Positions 8,604-17,899 of a stretch of DNA of 64,000 nt are shown in pieces (position 1 is the stretch's first letter; each line of letters opens with the position of its first letter). Origin of the DNA: Acidaminococcaceae bacterium UBA2453 (lineage in GTDB: Bacteria > Bacillota > Negativicutes > Acidaminococcales > Acidaminococcaceae); assembly GCA_002342505.1 (NCBI GenBank), contig DDQB01000108.1, forward strand, positions 1 to 64,000. The letters run 5' to 3'. The notes under the pieces are model-generated. The model worked only from the letters and a program-made list of their open reading frames with translations. It was not told the DNA's origin and did not search any database. Made by a program: the position numbers and the translations under genes.

Positions 8604-9203
8604 TTATATTTTAATCCCCATTTGCCGCAACTGTTCCATCACCTGCTTCTGGGTATTTTCTATTGTACCACTATTGTCAATGACGACGTCGGCAAACTTT
8701 TCTTTTTCTGTCAGCGACATCTGCGAATTGATGCGCGCCGTCACCGTTTCTTCCGAAGCATGATCCCGCAGCATCGCCCGCCGGACCTGTACCTCGCGCG
8801 GGACGCTGACCAGCCAGACACTGTCTACTTCCTTATACCAGCCGCACTCGATCAAAAGCGGCACGTCCAGTACCACGGCATGGGTTCCGCGCTCTTTCTG
8901 TTCTTTCAAAAACTGTTGTTTGTCAGCCAGCACCTGATCCTGTACGATTTTTTCATACTGTTTCAGCAACACATGGTCATGGAATACCCGATCGGCTACC
9001 CAGGGACGGTTCAGTTCTCCCGTTTCCAACAGACACGCCGGACCGAAAAATTCCACGATCTTCTGCAGGCAGGCGCTGCCTTTCCTCACTGCCGCCCGGC
9101 TTGATTCATCCGCGTCAAAGCACGGGATACCCAACTTTACTAAATACGAAGACACAGTGCTTTTCCCGCTGCCGATCCCGCCGGTCAGTCCTATAATTTT
9201 CAT
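8604..9203 (-). CDS. coaE: Dephospho-CoA kinase
   Basis: A 199-aa enzyme for the last step of coenzyme A synthesis, phosphorylating the ribose 3'-hydroxyl of dephospho-CoA. The P-loop GLTGGIGSGKST lies at residues 5-16, with DADESSRAAV and LDVPLLIECGWY following. The open frame begins upstream at 9248, inside the end of polA, but the ATG at 9203 gives the normal family length and places the P-loop at the N-terminus. It lies 34 bases after polA, a common polA-coaE arrangement. Confidence 0.94.
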   Translation of the reverse strand: MKIIGLTGGIGSGKSTVSSYLVKLGIPCFDADESSRAAVRKGSACLQKIVEFFGPACLLETGELNRPWVADRVFHDHVLLKQYEKIVQDQVLADKQQFLKEQKERGTHAVVLDVPLLIECGWYKEVDSVWLVSVPREVQVRRAMLRDHASEETVTARINSQMSLTEKEKFADVVIDNSGTIENTQKQVMEQLRQMGIKI

Positions 9204-9237
9204 ATGGTCACACTTTCTGTAATACTCTGTTGCAAAA

Positions 9238-11979
9238 TTATTTCGCATCTGCCCAGTTTTTCCCGTAATTCACTTCGGCCAGCAACGGCACGTCCAGGGT
9301 AAAAGCGTTCTGCATCTCGTTCTGCACCAATGCCGCCGTAGCTTCCCGCTCCGCTTCTTTCACCTCCAGCACCAGTTCATCGTGTACCTGCAGCAACACG
9401 TGAGACGAAAGTCCAGCCTTCTGCAACGCTGCATCCACCCTCAGCATGGCCAGCTTCATGATATCAGCGGCCGTGCCCTGGATGGGCGTGTTGATCGCCG
9501 TCCGTTCCGCAAAGCTTCGCAGATTAAAATTGCGGTTATTGATGTCCGGAAGATACCGGCGGCGCCCCAGCAGGGTAGAAACATATCCCTGACTGCGGGC
9601 CAGCGCTTTCATCCGTTCCATGTATTCCTTCACGCCCTGATAGCGGGCCAGATAACTTTCAATAAACTCCCCGGCTTCTTTCCGGGAACACCCCAGCTGT
9701 ACTGCCAGCCCAAAATCACTGATGCCGTACACGATGCCAAAGTTGACCGCTTTGGCCCGGCTGCGCATTTCGTGGGATACCAGTTCCAGCGGCGTCCCGA
9801 ACACTTCGCTGGCCGTATGGGCATGCACGTCCTGATTTTCCCGAAATGCCTCCAGCATCAGGGGATCCTGTGCCACATGGGCCAGAATCCGCAGCTCGAT
9901 CTGGGAATAATCACAGGACAGGAGCCAGTCATACCCTTCTCCCGGCACAAACAGTGCCCGGATGCCCCGGCCGGCTTCAGTACGGGCCGGAATATTCTGC
10001 AGATTCGGATCCGTACTGGACAGACGTCCCGTCACCGTAACTGTCTGCTGGAAATGCGTGTGGATGCGCCCCGTAGTTTTGTTGATCAGGGGCTTCAGCC
10101 CTTCCAGATATGTGGAATGAAGTTTAGCCAGTACCCGGTACTGCAAAATCGTATCCACCAACGGATGCTGTCCCTTTAATTCTTCCAGCACCTTCACGTC
10201 GGTGGAATACCCGGTCTTCGTCTTTTTAATCACCGGCAGTTTCAGTTTTTCGAACAGCACCACTCCTAACTGTTTTGGAGAATTAGGATTGAACGCCGGG
10301 TCTTCCGCCTGTTCTTTCGCCAGATTTTCCAGTCCCCGGATCTTTTCCGACATGTCCGCGCTAACCGCATCCAGTTTCTGTGCATCCGCCGTAACGCCGG
10401 CCAGTTCCATACCGGCCAGTACTCGCGCCAGCGGCAGTTCCATCTCTTTATACAGTTTGGTCAGTTCTTTATCCTGCAGATTCTGTCGCAGCGCTTCCGC
10501 TACCCGCATCAGCGTGTGGCAGTCCGGCGTCCTGTCCTGCCCCAGATAATGCCACGCCAGATCCGCCAGCGCATAGCCGCTGCGTCCCGGATCATCCAGA
10601 TACGCGGCCAGGGAAATATCTTCTATTATGTTTTGCGGTTCTATCTTCTGGCAGAAACAGATCCGATACACTTCCTTGCTGTCCGTGGTCCCCTTGGGAT
10701 TCGATGCAGTGCTCAGCCACATTGCGAACTCCTGCAGCGCCTCCCCGGAAATTTTATATTCCTGTCCGTCCGTCAGCAACTGTACAGACGCAAACCGCAG
10801 CTGCGGAATCGCCCCATCTGTTTCCGTCGTAAACCAGATCATTTCATCAGTACGGATCCCGGCAGCCAATGCATTCCAGTCCGCTGCCGCCGTAATTTTC
10901 TGTACGACAGCAGCCGCTACCGGCGTGCCAAACAGACTGCTCATCCCGTCATCCGCAACAGACTCTGCGCCTGTTGCGCCATCCGGTTTTCCATTTGCAG
11001 CAGCAACATGGGTTTCGTTTTTTTCAGCAGATGAAAACAAAGATGTAGCATCTTCAGTTACATCACGGATTTCCGCTCCGCCATCCATTGCCGCCAATTT
11101 CTGATCTACGCCCATGATCTGTGCAAACTGATTGAAAAATCCCCGGAACTCCAGATCCGCCATCATCTTCTGCGCAGTTTCATCCAACGGTTTCAGCGTA
11201 TAAGCATCCATCTCTGTGTCCAGTCCCGGCACATCCGTAAAGATTGTAGCCAGCTCCTTGGACAGCAGCGCCTGTTCTTTGTTGGCTTCCAGTTTTTCTT
11301 TCAGGCTTTTGCCTTTTACTTCTGCAATATGATCCAGCACATTTTCTACGCTGCCATATTCCGCAATCAGCTTCAGCGCCGTTTTAGGTCCCACCCCGGG
11401 CACACCGGGAATGTTGTCTGAGGTATCCCCCATCAATCCCTTCAGGTCGATCAGCTGCAGCGGGATAAGTCCCTCATAATCTTCCGCAAACGCAGTTTTA
11501 TCATACAATTTAATATCTGAAATCCCCTTCTTCGTGTACATGACCCGGGTGCGGTCATCAATAAGCTGCAATTCGTCCCGGTCGCCGGTAACGATATACA
11601 CTTCCACGGAGGGATCTGCTTTTTTTGCAAAGGTGCCGATGATATCGTCCGCTTCATAGTCGTCCAGTTCCAACGCAGCAATGCCCATGGACCGCAATAC
11701 TTCCATGCACAGGGGGAACTGTTCTTTCAGCTCCGGCGGCGTGGGTTTACGCTGCCCTTTATAATCGGCAAACAGTTTGGTACGGAACGTAATGCGCGAT
11801 TTGTCGAAAGCGGCTGCCACCCATCGGGGTTTCACATCCTGCAGCAGTTTATGGAACATGCGCAGGAAACCGTATACAGCGCCGGTGTGCTGCCCTTTGC
11901 GGTTAGTTAGGGGCGGCAGGGCGAAGAATGCGCGGTGGATGAGGCTGCTGCCGTCGATGACTAAAAATTTATCAGACAT
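9238..11979 (-). CDS. polA: DNA polymerase I
   Basis: A 913-aa repair and Okazaki-fragment-processing polymerase. The N-terminal 5' nuclease domain (1 to about 290) shows LDDYEADDIIGT, GDRDELQLID and the helix-hairpin-helix GDTSDNIPGVPGVGPKTA (about 185-202). The C-terminal polymerase domain has motif A DYSQIELRILAHV, the O-helix RAKAVNFGIVYG and motif C QVHDELVLEV. The middle 3'-5' exonuclease-like domain has WFTTETD at 382-388 where proofreading enzymes have FDTET, so proofreading is probably lost, as in Taq and Bst enzymes. An Ala/Asp-rich linker (about 295-355) precedes that domain. A minus-strand TATAAT at 12024-12029 is a likely promoter. Confidence 0.97.
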   Translation of the reverse strand: MSDKFLVIDGSSLIHRAFFALPPLTNRKGQHTGAVYGFLRMFHKLLQDVKPRWVAAAFDKSRITFRTKLFADYKGQRKPTPPELKEQFPLCMEVLRSMGIAALELDDYEADDIIGTFAKKADPSVEVYIVTGDRDELQLIDDRTRVMYTKKGISDIKLYDKTAFAEDYEGLIPLQLIDLKGLMGDTSDNIPGVPGVGPKTALKLIAEYGSVENVLDHIAEVKGKSLKEKLEANKEQALLSKELATIFTDVPGLDTEMDAYTLKPLDETAQKMMADLEFRGFFNQFAQIMGVDQKLAAMDGGAEIRDVTEDATSLFSSAEKNETHVAAANGKPDGATGAESVADDGMSSLFGTPVAAAVVQKITAAADWNALAAGIRTDEMIWFTTETDGAIPQLRFASVQLLTDGQEYKISGEALQEFAMWLSTASNPKGTTDSKEVYRICFCQKIEPQNIIEDISLAAYLDDPGRSGYALADLAWHYLGQDRTPDCHTLMRVAEALRQNLQDKELTKLYKEMELPLARVLAGMELAGVTADAQKLDAVSADMSEKIRGLENLAKEQAEDPAFNPNSPKQLGVVLFEKLKLPVIKKTKTGYSTDVKVLEELKGQHPLVDTILQYRVLAKLHSTYLEGLKPLINKTTGRIHTHFQQTVTVTGRLSSTDPNLQNIPARTEAGRGIRALFVPGEGYDWLLSCDYSQIELRILAHVAQDPLMLEAFRENQDVHAHTASEVFGTPLELVSHEMRSRAKAVNFGIVYGISDFGLAVQLGCSRKEAGEFIESYLARYQGVKEYMERMKALARSQGYVSTLLGRRRYLPDINNRNFNLRSFAERTAINTPIQGTAADIMKLAMLRVDAALQKAGLSSHVLLQVHDELVLEVKEAEREATAALVQNEMQNAFTLDVPLLAEVNYGKNWADAK

Positions 11980-12063
11980 GGTGTGTACTCCTGCAAAAAG
12001 TTTTTTGTTATTGATAATATTTAATTATATCATACTATATTAAAAAGTTAAACGAACCGGAAA

Positions 12064-12139
12064 GGTTCCTCTCTCCCCGGCAAAACTAACGGCAGCATTG
12101 CGCAGGCCATTCTGCACCTGCCGCCTAATACTTTGCAAT
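12064..12139. repeat. Degenerate GC-rich intergenic repeat, copy 1
   Basis: A GC-rich stretch between polA and the LapA-like gene beginning GGTTCCTCTCTCCCC aligns with the intergenic segment at 22071-22145; they share the TTCCTC, TCCCC, GCAAA, CGGC, GCAT and CCTAA blocks in the same order. Its start also resembles the left arm of the inverted repeat at 14058. It is probably a non-coding dispersed element. Confidence 0.4.
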
Positions 12140-12181
12140 AAAATCTCACTCAGTGAAACCCATTTAACACACTTACTCCAT

Positions 12182-12214
12182 AAAACAAAAAGGCGGCAGA
12201 TAACTCTGTCGCCT
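12182..12214 (-). terminator. Terminator of the LapA-like gene
   Basis: On the minus strand AGGCGACAG/CTGCCGCCT forms a 9-bp stem (one mismatch) followed by TTTTTGTTTTA, 38 bases after the LapA-like stop. Confidence 0.85.
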
Positions 12215-12251
12215 AAAAAAACTACGTCTTATCCATTTAATCAGAACTTCT

Positions 12252-12641
12252 TTAAAACTTTTTTGCAGTCGGATTGGCGGGTCCGGGTACGGGTGTCGCC
12301 GGAGTAACCGCAGGCGCCGGCGTGGCGGTTATGTCTGCAGGGTTTGCGTCGTTCTGTTCTTTCAACATTTTTTCTATTTTTTCCCGAAGGATCCGTTTGT
12401 CGTCTTCCAGCAGCGCGATCTGCTCATTAAGTTTCCGTTGTTTCCACAGGCTCTGAGTTTTCACTTTGATGCCCCACACCATAGCGATCAGGAAACCGCA
12501 AATCACAGAAATCAGCACTACCAGCACAAGATTCAGACGAAAACTCCACATAAACAGTGTTAAATCCACCATCATGGAATTCTGGAGTGCCAGAACGGCA
12601 ACCAATACAGCGATGATCGCAGTTAAAATCATAAACAGCAT
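12252..12641 (-). CDS. LapA-domain (DUF1049) inner-membrane protein
   Basis: A 129-aa protein of the LapA (lipopolysaccharide assembly protein A domain) family. Two membrane segments (about 2-20 and 38-60) are separated by the typical QNSMMVDLTLFMWSFRLNL hairpin. A coiled coil follows (about 62-98, QRKLNEQIALLEDDKRILREK), then an Ala/Pro/Thr-rich tail. In proteobacteria LapA works with LapB to regulate LpxC turnover; whether that holds here is unknown. It appears to be a single gene behind the aminotransferase with its own terminator. Confidence 0.8.
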   Translation of the reverse strand: MLFMILTAIIAVLVAVLALQNSMMVDLTLFMWSFRLNLVLVVLISVICGFLIAMVWGIKVKTQSLWKQRKLNEQIALLEDDKRILREKIEKMLKEQNDANPADITATPAPAVTPATPVPGPANPTAKKF

Positions 12642-12747
12642 ATCATTTCCTCTTTTCTTTCATCAGAATCTGTTTTATACAGACAGAACAGAGCAACCGA
12701 CTGCAACGCTTCCGAAAAAGTTTCCTTTTTCAGATCGCGCAGCCATA

Positions 12748-13932
12748 TTACATGCACTCTTTAATGGCTTTAGCCATTCGTTTTACACCTTCCACGATCT
12801 TGTCGTCTGGCATGCAGGAATAGTTTACGCGCATGCTGCGATCGGTCTTATCATTGGGATAGAACGCGTCGCCGATTACTGCCGCCACTTTCTGCTCAAT
12901 GCATTTGTCAAACACTTTGCGGGCGCTCACGCCTTCCGGCAGGGTCACCCACAGGAACAGGCCGCCTTCCGGACGGGTGAATGCAACGCCTTCCGGGAAT
13001 TCCTCTTCCATGGTCTTCAGGATCAGGTCGCGGCGATGGCCGTACAGCGCTACGATTTCTTTTACATGGGCGTCTAAATCATAAGTATCCATGTATGCGT
13101 CCGCAATGCCCTGGTCAAAATTGGATGTATGCAGGTCCGCGCTCTGTTTGATCATAACAAACTTTTCTACGATGCTATGCGGTCCGGCAATCCAGCCCAG
13201 ACGCAGGCCGGGGCAAAAAATCTTGGAAAAGGTGCCCAGGAAGGAAACCAGCCCTTTGGTATCCATGGATTTCAGCGTCGGATAGCTGGTTCCGCTGTAA
13301 CGCAGTTCCCCGTAAGGATTATCTTCGAATACCGGCAGGTCGTATTTATTAATGACTTCCATAAATTTCTTGCGGCGTTCCAGGCTCCAGCAGATGCCGG
13401 TAGGATTCTGGAAATCGGGAATTACATAAATGAATTTGCATTTCGGTGTAGTCGCCAGAATTTTATCCAGTTCTTCCGGAATGATGCCCTCTCCATCTGT
13501 CGGAACTTCTTTGAAAACCGGTTGATAAGCATTGAACGCATTCAGCGCCCCCAGGTAGGACGGGCTTTCGCACAGCACCACGTCCCCGGGATCCAGGAAC
13601 AGCTTGCCCGCAAAATCCAGGCACTGTTGGGAACCGGTGGTGATCAGTATATCGTCGGCCACAACCGGCGTTTTATATTTTTCCGTCATGCGTCTGGCAA
13701 TTTTCTCGCGCAGGGTGGGACGGCCTTCGGTAGTAGCATACTGCAACAGCTTCTGTCCTTCTTTTTCTACCAGATCGTGGGAAACCTGTGCAATCTCTTT
13801 TACCGGGAACAGTTCCGGCGCAGGCAGTCCGCCCGCAAATGAAATAATATCCGGCTGCGCCGTCAGCTTCAATAATTCACGAATCTCGGACGCTTTCATC
13901 CGGTCCATTCTGCTTGCAAATTTGTACTCCAT
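12748..13932 (-). CDS. PLP-dependent class I/II aminotransferase (LysN/2-aminoadipate-type)
   Basis: A 394-aa fold-type I aminotransferase like the stand-alone MocR-type/2-aminoadipate transaminases. QNPTG (175-179), the PLP-contacting Asp in VFEDNPYGEL (about 204) and the Schiff-base Lys in GTFSKIFCPGLRLGW (K237) are all visible. It has no N-terminal DNA-binding domain. The frame is open to 13965, but ATG 13932 has a strong AGGAGGGG site. Broad amino-acid substrates are likely, consistent with an amino-acid fermenter; the exact substrate cannot be read. Confidence 0.9.
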   Translation of the reverse strand: MEYKFASRMDRMKASEIRELLKLTAQPDIISFAGGLPAPELFPVKEIAQVSHDLVEKEGQKLLQYATTEGRPTLREKIARRMTEKYKTPVVADDILITTGSQQCLDFAGKLFLDPGDVVLCESPSYLGALNAFNAYQPVFKEVPTDGEGIIPEELDKILATTPKCKFIYVIPDFQNPTGICWSLERRKKFMEVINKYDLPVFEDNPYGELRYSGTSYPTLKSMDTKGLVSFLGTFSKIFCPGLRLGWIAGPHSIVEKFVMIKQSADLHTSNFDQGIADAYMDTYDLDAHVKEIVALYGHRRDLILKTMEEEFPEGVAFTRPEGGLFLWVTLPEGVSARKVFDKCIEQKVAAVIGDAFYPNDKTDRSMRVNYSCMPDDKIVEGVKRMAKAIKECM

Positions 13933-14057
13933 AGTGTACCCCCTCCTGAATATTCTGTTATGCATTAAATATTATTGTATAAAAACCTATATTGAAAATT
14001 TTATCACTTGCAGAATTCAGTGTCAACAAAGTATCTTATTTTTTACTTTACATTTAA

Positions 14058-14169
14058 GAATAGCCCGGACCGGTTTCCTCTCCCCCCTCCTCGCTGGCCG
14101 CGCTCGCTGCGTTACGCATGGCGTCACATCGTCGATGGGGACTCCTCAGGAAACCGGTCCGGGCTATTC
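14058..14169. repeat. 22-bp perfect inverted repeat enclosing a 68-base spacer
   Basis: The arms at 14058-14079 and 14148-14169 are perfectly complementary over 22 bases and contain GCCCGGACCGG. The spacer is GC-rich, beginning CTCCCCCC and ending GGGGACTCCTC, so the ends of the spacer add further pairing. It lies upstream of the aminotransferase, 30 bases before the next hairpin element. No ORF fits; it looks like a mobile-repeat (MITE/REP-like) or long stem-loop element. Confidence 0.75.
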
Positions 14170-14199
14170 ATGCACTTGAAGCAAAAAATCATTTTCCCC

Positions 14200-14352
14200 G
14201 GAACGAATTCTGCAGACAATCTCTGTTGCCAACACGAAAGCGCCAGCATCACATTCCTATAGGGGGCCCTTCAACGAACACAGTAAGAAGGGGAAAATGG
14301 ATGTGAGCTGGCGCTTTATTTACTTTATATCAGATGTTGCAGAATTCGTTCC
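14200..14352. repeat. Nested double hairpin behind gdhA (hairpin family, copy A)
   Basis: The outer arms GGAACGAATTCTGCA (14200-14214) and its perfect complement (14338-14352) enclose an inner stem AAAGCGCCAGC (14237-14247)/GCTGGCGCTTT (14307-14317). The inner stem continues as CACAT/ATGTG and is capped by CCCTT-CAACGAA...AAGGG. The CCCTTCAACGAA block is repeated exactly in the hairpin at 31314. On the minus strand it begins four bases after the gdhA stop, so it may form the gdhA transcript end. Confidence 0.7.
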
Positions 14353-14355
14353 TTC

Positions 14356-15597
14356 TCAGTACATACCGCGGAACTTCATCGCCACGGTGAGGCGTTTCAG
14401 CGCGGCAATGTAAGCTGCCACACGCATGGGTACCTTGTACTCTTCGGAAAGCGCATGCACTTCTTTAAACGCTTTCACCATCATGGCGATCTGTTTTTCC
14501 TTTACTTCTTCTTCCGTCCAGAAGTAACGATACAGATTCTGTACCCATTCAAAATAAGAAACGGTTACGCCGCCGCCGTTGGCCAAAATATCGGGCACCA
14601 CAAACACGCCGTTCTTTTCCAGAATCGTATCCGCATCCGGAGTCGTCGGACCGTTAGCACCTTCACAGATGATCGCCGCCTGGATCTTTTTGGCATTGGC
14701 TTTGGTGATCTGGTTTTCCATAGCGCAGGGGAACAGTACGTCGACTTTCTGTTCCAGCACCAGTTCCTTGTCAATGGATTTTGCATCCGGAAATCCTACT
14801 ACGCTGTGATTTTCGCTGGTTGCGGTGTATTCCGAAAGTTTATGGGGGTTAATGCCTTTTGCATTATAAATTGCGCCGAATACGTCGGAGATCGCTACGA
14901 TCTTCATTCCTTCATCAAAGGCGATCTTGGCGGTCCAGCTGCCAACGTTACCGAAACCCTGCACTGCAGCGGTAGCGCCTTTCACTTTCATCTTCTTCAC
15001 TTTCAGCGCTTCCAGCGCTGCCGTTACCACGCCCTGCCCAGTGGCCGCCGTACGCCCCAGCGAGCCGCCCAGGGAAAGATCTTTGCCGGTGATGAAACCA
15101 GGTTCATACTGGCCGGTGATCTTGCTGTATTCGTCCATCATCCAGCCCATAATCTTGGCATTAGTGTTCATATCCGGAGCCGGAATATCTTTCTTCTCGC
15201 CGATCACACCGGCAATCTTATCGATGTAACCGCGGGTCAGCGCTTCCAGTTCCCGTTCGGACAATTTCGTTACATCTACAATGATGCCGCCTTTGCCGCC
15301 GCCGTAAGGAAGTCCGGCCACCGCGCACTTGCAGGTCATCCAGAAGGCCAGTGTCTTTACCTCGTCCATGTTCACCGCGGTGTGATACCGCACGCCGCCC
15401 TTGGCCGGTCCCATGATGGTACTGTGCTGGCAGCGGTAGCCCGTAAACACCTGAACCGTGCCGTCATCCATCTTAACCGGGATATGCACTTCCGTAGTCT
15501 TTTCCGGAACCGCAATGATTGCCGCAGCGCCCGGATCCAGCTTCATCGCTTTAATGGCCTTGTTCAGTGGAATCATAGATTGTTCGATCAGTCCCAT
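14356..15597 (-). CDS. gdhA: NAD(P)-glutamate dehydrogenase
   Basis: A 413-aa Glu/Leu/Phe/Val-family dehydrogenase converting glutamate to 2-oxoglutarate and ammonia. The substrate region GPAKGGVRYH (63-72), the active-site Lys in GLPYGGGKGG (85-94) and the Rossmann GFGNVGS (204-210) are clear. In amino-acid-fermenting Negativicutes this step starts the 2-hydroxyglutarate route. The frame runs upstream to 15693, but ATG 15597 has AAGGAGG 8 bases before it and gives the normal family length. A strong promoter lies about 145 bases upstream. The coenzyme cannot be assigned with certainty. Confidence 0.95.
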   Translation of the reverse strand: MGLIEQSMIPLNKAIKAMKLDPGAAAIIAVPEKTTEVHIPVKMDDGTVQVFTGYRCQHSTIMGPAKGGVRYHTAVNMDEVKTLAFWMTCKCAVAGLPYGGGKGGIIVDVTKLSERELEALTRGYIDKIAGVIGEKKDIPAPDMNTNAKIMGWMMDEYSKITGQYEPGFITGKDLSLGGSLGRTAATGQGVVTAALEALKVKKMKVKGATAAVQGFGNVGSWTAKIAFDEGMKIVAISDVFGAIYNAKGINPHKLSEYTATSENHSVVGFPDAKSIDKELVLEQKVDVLFPCAMENQITKANAKKIQAAIICEGANGPTTPDADTILEKNGVFVVPDILANGGGVTVSYFEWVQNLYRYFWTEEEVKEKQIAMMVKAFKEVHALSEEYKVPMRVAAYIAALKRLTVAMKFRGMY

Positions 15598-15740
15598 ACT
15601 CGTTTTCCTCCTTGCTCTTTCAATATTTTCAATTATAATAACATATGCAGTTCTCAAAACCGCATAAATGACCTGATACATAATTTGCAACATTTCTTTT
15701 TCATTCAGAAGCGAAATATTGCAACAGTATTGTCAGAATT

Positions 15741-15769
15741 ATTATATCATATTCCATTTTCCCTGTAAA
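15741..15769 (-). promoter_or_regulatory. Promoter of gdhA
   Basis: Minus-strand TTTACA (15764-15769), 17-base spacer, TATAAT (15741-15746). The leader to the gdhA ATG is then about 135 bases. Confidence 0.75.
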
Positions 15770-15803
15770 AAGTTTTTAACTTCTTTTGGCTCTTTTTCAC
15801 CCC

Positions 15804-15840
15804 TGCCAACCCCGTCAGGCATGCGGTTGGCAACATTTTT
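15804..15840. terminator. Hairpin with T-run between the divergent gdhA and pot promoters
   Basis: TGCCAACC (15804-15811) pairs with GGTTGGCA (15825-15832), followed by ACATTTTT on the plus strand. No plus-strand gene precedes it, so it may insulate the pot promoter or be a remnant. Confidence 0.45.
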
Positions 15841-15870
15841 AAAATTTCCTGATTTTTTGCAAAAAAATCA

Positions 15871-15900
15871 TTGCTATTCATTGCCGTTTGCATGTATAAT
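15871..15900 (+). promoter_or_regulatory. Promoter of the polyamine transport operon
   Basis: TTGCTA (15871-15876), 18-base spacer, perfect TATAAT (15895-15900). This leaves a leader of about 140 bases before potA. Confidence 0.7.
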
Positions 15901-16049
15901 GCAAGTACAATAATAACAAAAATTAAATTGGGTCAGCCTGTCCGGAATTTCAATTTCCAAAGGTCTTTCCTGTTTATATTATAATACGGAAGCCGCCGCA
16001 TCTCAGATTCTGTCATGCAACGGGTTCCGGGGAAAGGTTGTGACATGAA

Positions 16050-17045
16050 ATGAATGAATTAATCCGTCTGGAAGGGATCACCAAAAAATTTGGCGAGCAT
16101 GTCATTATCCCTACTTTGGATCTTACGATCAATGATGGTGAATTTGTTACGTTGTTAGGTCCGTCCGGCTGTGGCAAAACCACGCTGTTGCGTATGATCG
16201 CCGGACTGGAGACGCCAACTACCGGCCGGGTCATCCTGGACGGGAAGGATATTACCAAGCTGCCGCCCTATAAACGTAACGTCAATATGGTCTTTCAGAA
16301 CTACGCTCTCTTTCCGCACATGACCGTGACGGAAAATATCCATTTCGGGTTAAAGATGCAGGGCGTTCCCAATGATGAAGCGCAGGAACGCATCAATCAG
16401 GTGCTGTATTTAACCCAGCTGGAACAGCTGCGTGACCGCTATCCGTCCCAGATGTCCGGCGGACAGCAGCAGCGTGTAGCCATCGCCCGGGCCCTGGTCA
16501 ACAGCCCCAAAGTATTGTTGCTGGACGAACCTCTGGGCGCACTGGACTACCAGCTCCGCAAAAAGCTGCAGCTGGAACTGAAGAACCTGCAGAGAGGTCT
16601 GGGCCTTACCTTTATCTTCGTCACCCACGATCAGGAAGAAGCCCTCACCATGAGCGACCGCATCGTCATCATGCACGACGGCGTCATCCAGCAGGACGGG
16701 GATCCCAACGGTATCTACCATCATCCCCGCAACACCTTTGTGGCCCGTTTCATCGGGGAAAGCAATTTCTTTGAAATCGGCAGCGACACCTATGCGCTGC
16801 GTCCGGAAAAACTGAACCTGTGCCCGGAAGATGAAGAGAACGCAAACCATCCGGAACCGAAATTCTTCGGCACTGTAGTAGATATCGTCTTCTACGGCAC
16901 CATTGACAAAGTCTTTATCCGTCTTGACAACACGAACCAAACAGTAATCGCCTACCAGTATTTTGACGACGTGCATCGCTGGCAGACAGACGACCGGGTT
17001 GGAATCTGGTGGTATGATCGGGATGGGGTGAAGGTAGAGAAATGA
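16050..17045 (+). CDS. potA: Spermidine/putrescine ABC transporter ATPase
   Basis: A 331-aa cytoplasmic ATPase energising polyamine import. Walker [10 protein letters not shown] lies at about 38-46, Q-loop [10 protein letters not shown] near 90, signature [15 protein letters not shown] near 136, Walker [12 protein letters not shown] near 158 and the switch His in [11 protein letters not shown]-terminal TOBE-type regulatory domain follows (about 250-331). It is the first gene of a four-gene operon and its stop overlaps the potB start (ATGA). A GGGGAAAGG sequence precedes the ATG at a rather long 12-base spacing. Confidence 0.93.
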   Translation: MNELIRLEGITKKFGEHVIIPTLDLTINDGEFVTLLGPSGCGKTTLLRMIAGLETPTTGRVILDGKDITKLPPYKRNVNMVFQNYALFPHMTVTENIHFGLKMQGVPNDEAQERINQVLYLTQLEQLRDRYPSQMSGGQQQRVAIARALVNSPKVLLLDEPLGALDYQLRKKLQLELKNLQRGLGLTFIFVTHDQEEALTMSDRIVIMHDGVIQQDGDPNGIYHHPRNTFVARFIGESNFFEIGSDTYALRPEKLNLCPEDEENANHPEPKFFGTVVDIVFYGTIDKVFIRLDNTNQTVIAYQYFDDVHRWQTDDRVGIWWYDRDGVKVEK

Positions 17046-17899
17046 AAAACGGTAAATTTCTGATTGCTCCTTCCATGCTGTGGCTGGGATTCTTCTTTGT
17101 CATTCCCATGCTCATCGTAGTTGCGGTATCCTTTGCCGCCCGCACGCCTTACGGCCAGGTGGTCTTCGACTGGAACCTCAACAACTACATCCGCTTTCTG
17201 GAGCCTTTATATCTTTCTATTTTTGCACAGACCCTGCTGGTTGCTCTGGTCACCACAGTCGTGACCATTTTGATGGGATACCCGCTGGCCTACTACATCG
17301 CCCAACTGCCCAAACGCTGGCAGCAGCCGGGACTGATCCTCTGCATGATTCCCTTCTGGATCAACTTCCTGATCCGGTCTTATGCATGGGTCATCATCCT
17401 CCGGGCCCAGGGCGTGCTGAATACATTTTTACTGAAGGCCGGTTTCATCGACCAGCCGTTACAGCTGTTGTATAATGAAGGCGCCGTCATGCTGGGCATG
17501 ATTTATTCGTTGCTGCCCTTCATGATCCTGCCGATTTACGTTTCCATCGAACAGTTGGACCGTCGGCTGCTGGAAGCCGCTTCCGATCTGGGAGCGCCTC
17601 CCTTCACCGCCTTCCGCAAAATTACCCTGCCGCTGACCATGCCCGGTGTGGCTGCCGGAACTATCCTGGTCTTTATCTCCTCGTTGGGCATGTTCGTCGT
17701 TCCTGATGTCATGGGCGGCGCCAAGTCAGCCTTAGTAGGGAACCTGATCCAGAATCAGTTCCTGTCGGCCCGCGACTGGCCCTTCGGTTCGGCCCTGTCT
17801 ATCGTACTGGCCGCGCTTTCGCTGCTTCTGATCATCCTCTACTACCGTGCCATCCAGGCACAGAACGGAGGTGCGGAAAATGCAAAAAACGTGGCGTAG
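17042..17899 (+). CDS. potB: Spermidine/putrescine ABC transporter permease 1
   Basis: A 285-aa inner-membrane permease with six hydrophobic segments. The EAA loop that contacts PotA reads [25 protein letters not shown] (about 178-202). The start overlaps the end of potA and its last 20 bases overlap potC, indicating translational coupling. Sequence alone does not distinguish putrescine from spermidine preference. Confidence 0.92.
   Translation: MKNGKFLIAPSMLWLGFFFVIPMLIVVAVSFAARTPYGQVVFDWNLNNYIRFLEPLYLSIFAQTLLVALVTTVVTILMGYPLAYYIAQLPKRWQQPGLILCMIPFWINFLIRSYAWVIILRAQGVLNTFLLKAGFIDQPLQLLYNEGAVMLGMIYSLLPFMILPIYVSIEQLDRRLLEAASDLGAPPFTAFRKITLPLTMPGVAAGTILVFISSLGMFVVPDVMGGAKSALVGNLIQNQFLSARDWPFGSALSIVLAALSLLLIILYYRAIQAQNGGAENAKNVA

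Noticed and set aside
12705..12735. GAAAAAG/CTTTTTC hairpin just after the aminotransferase
   Set aside because: The stem is nearly all A/T and lacks a free T-run beyond the stem; too weak to call a terminator.
14455..15768. 437-codon open frame antisense to gdhA
   Set aside because: It lies exactly opposite a well-conserved glutamate dehydrogenase and its product is Arg/His/Phe-rich without domains; it reflects codon bias of the real gene.
16015..16053. 12-codon upstream frame before potA
   Set aside because: No ribosome site precedes it, and such short frames are expected by chance.
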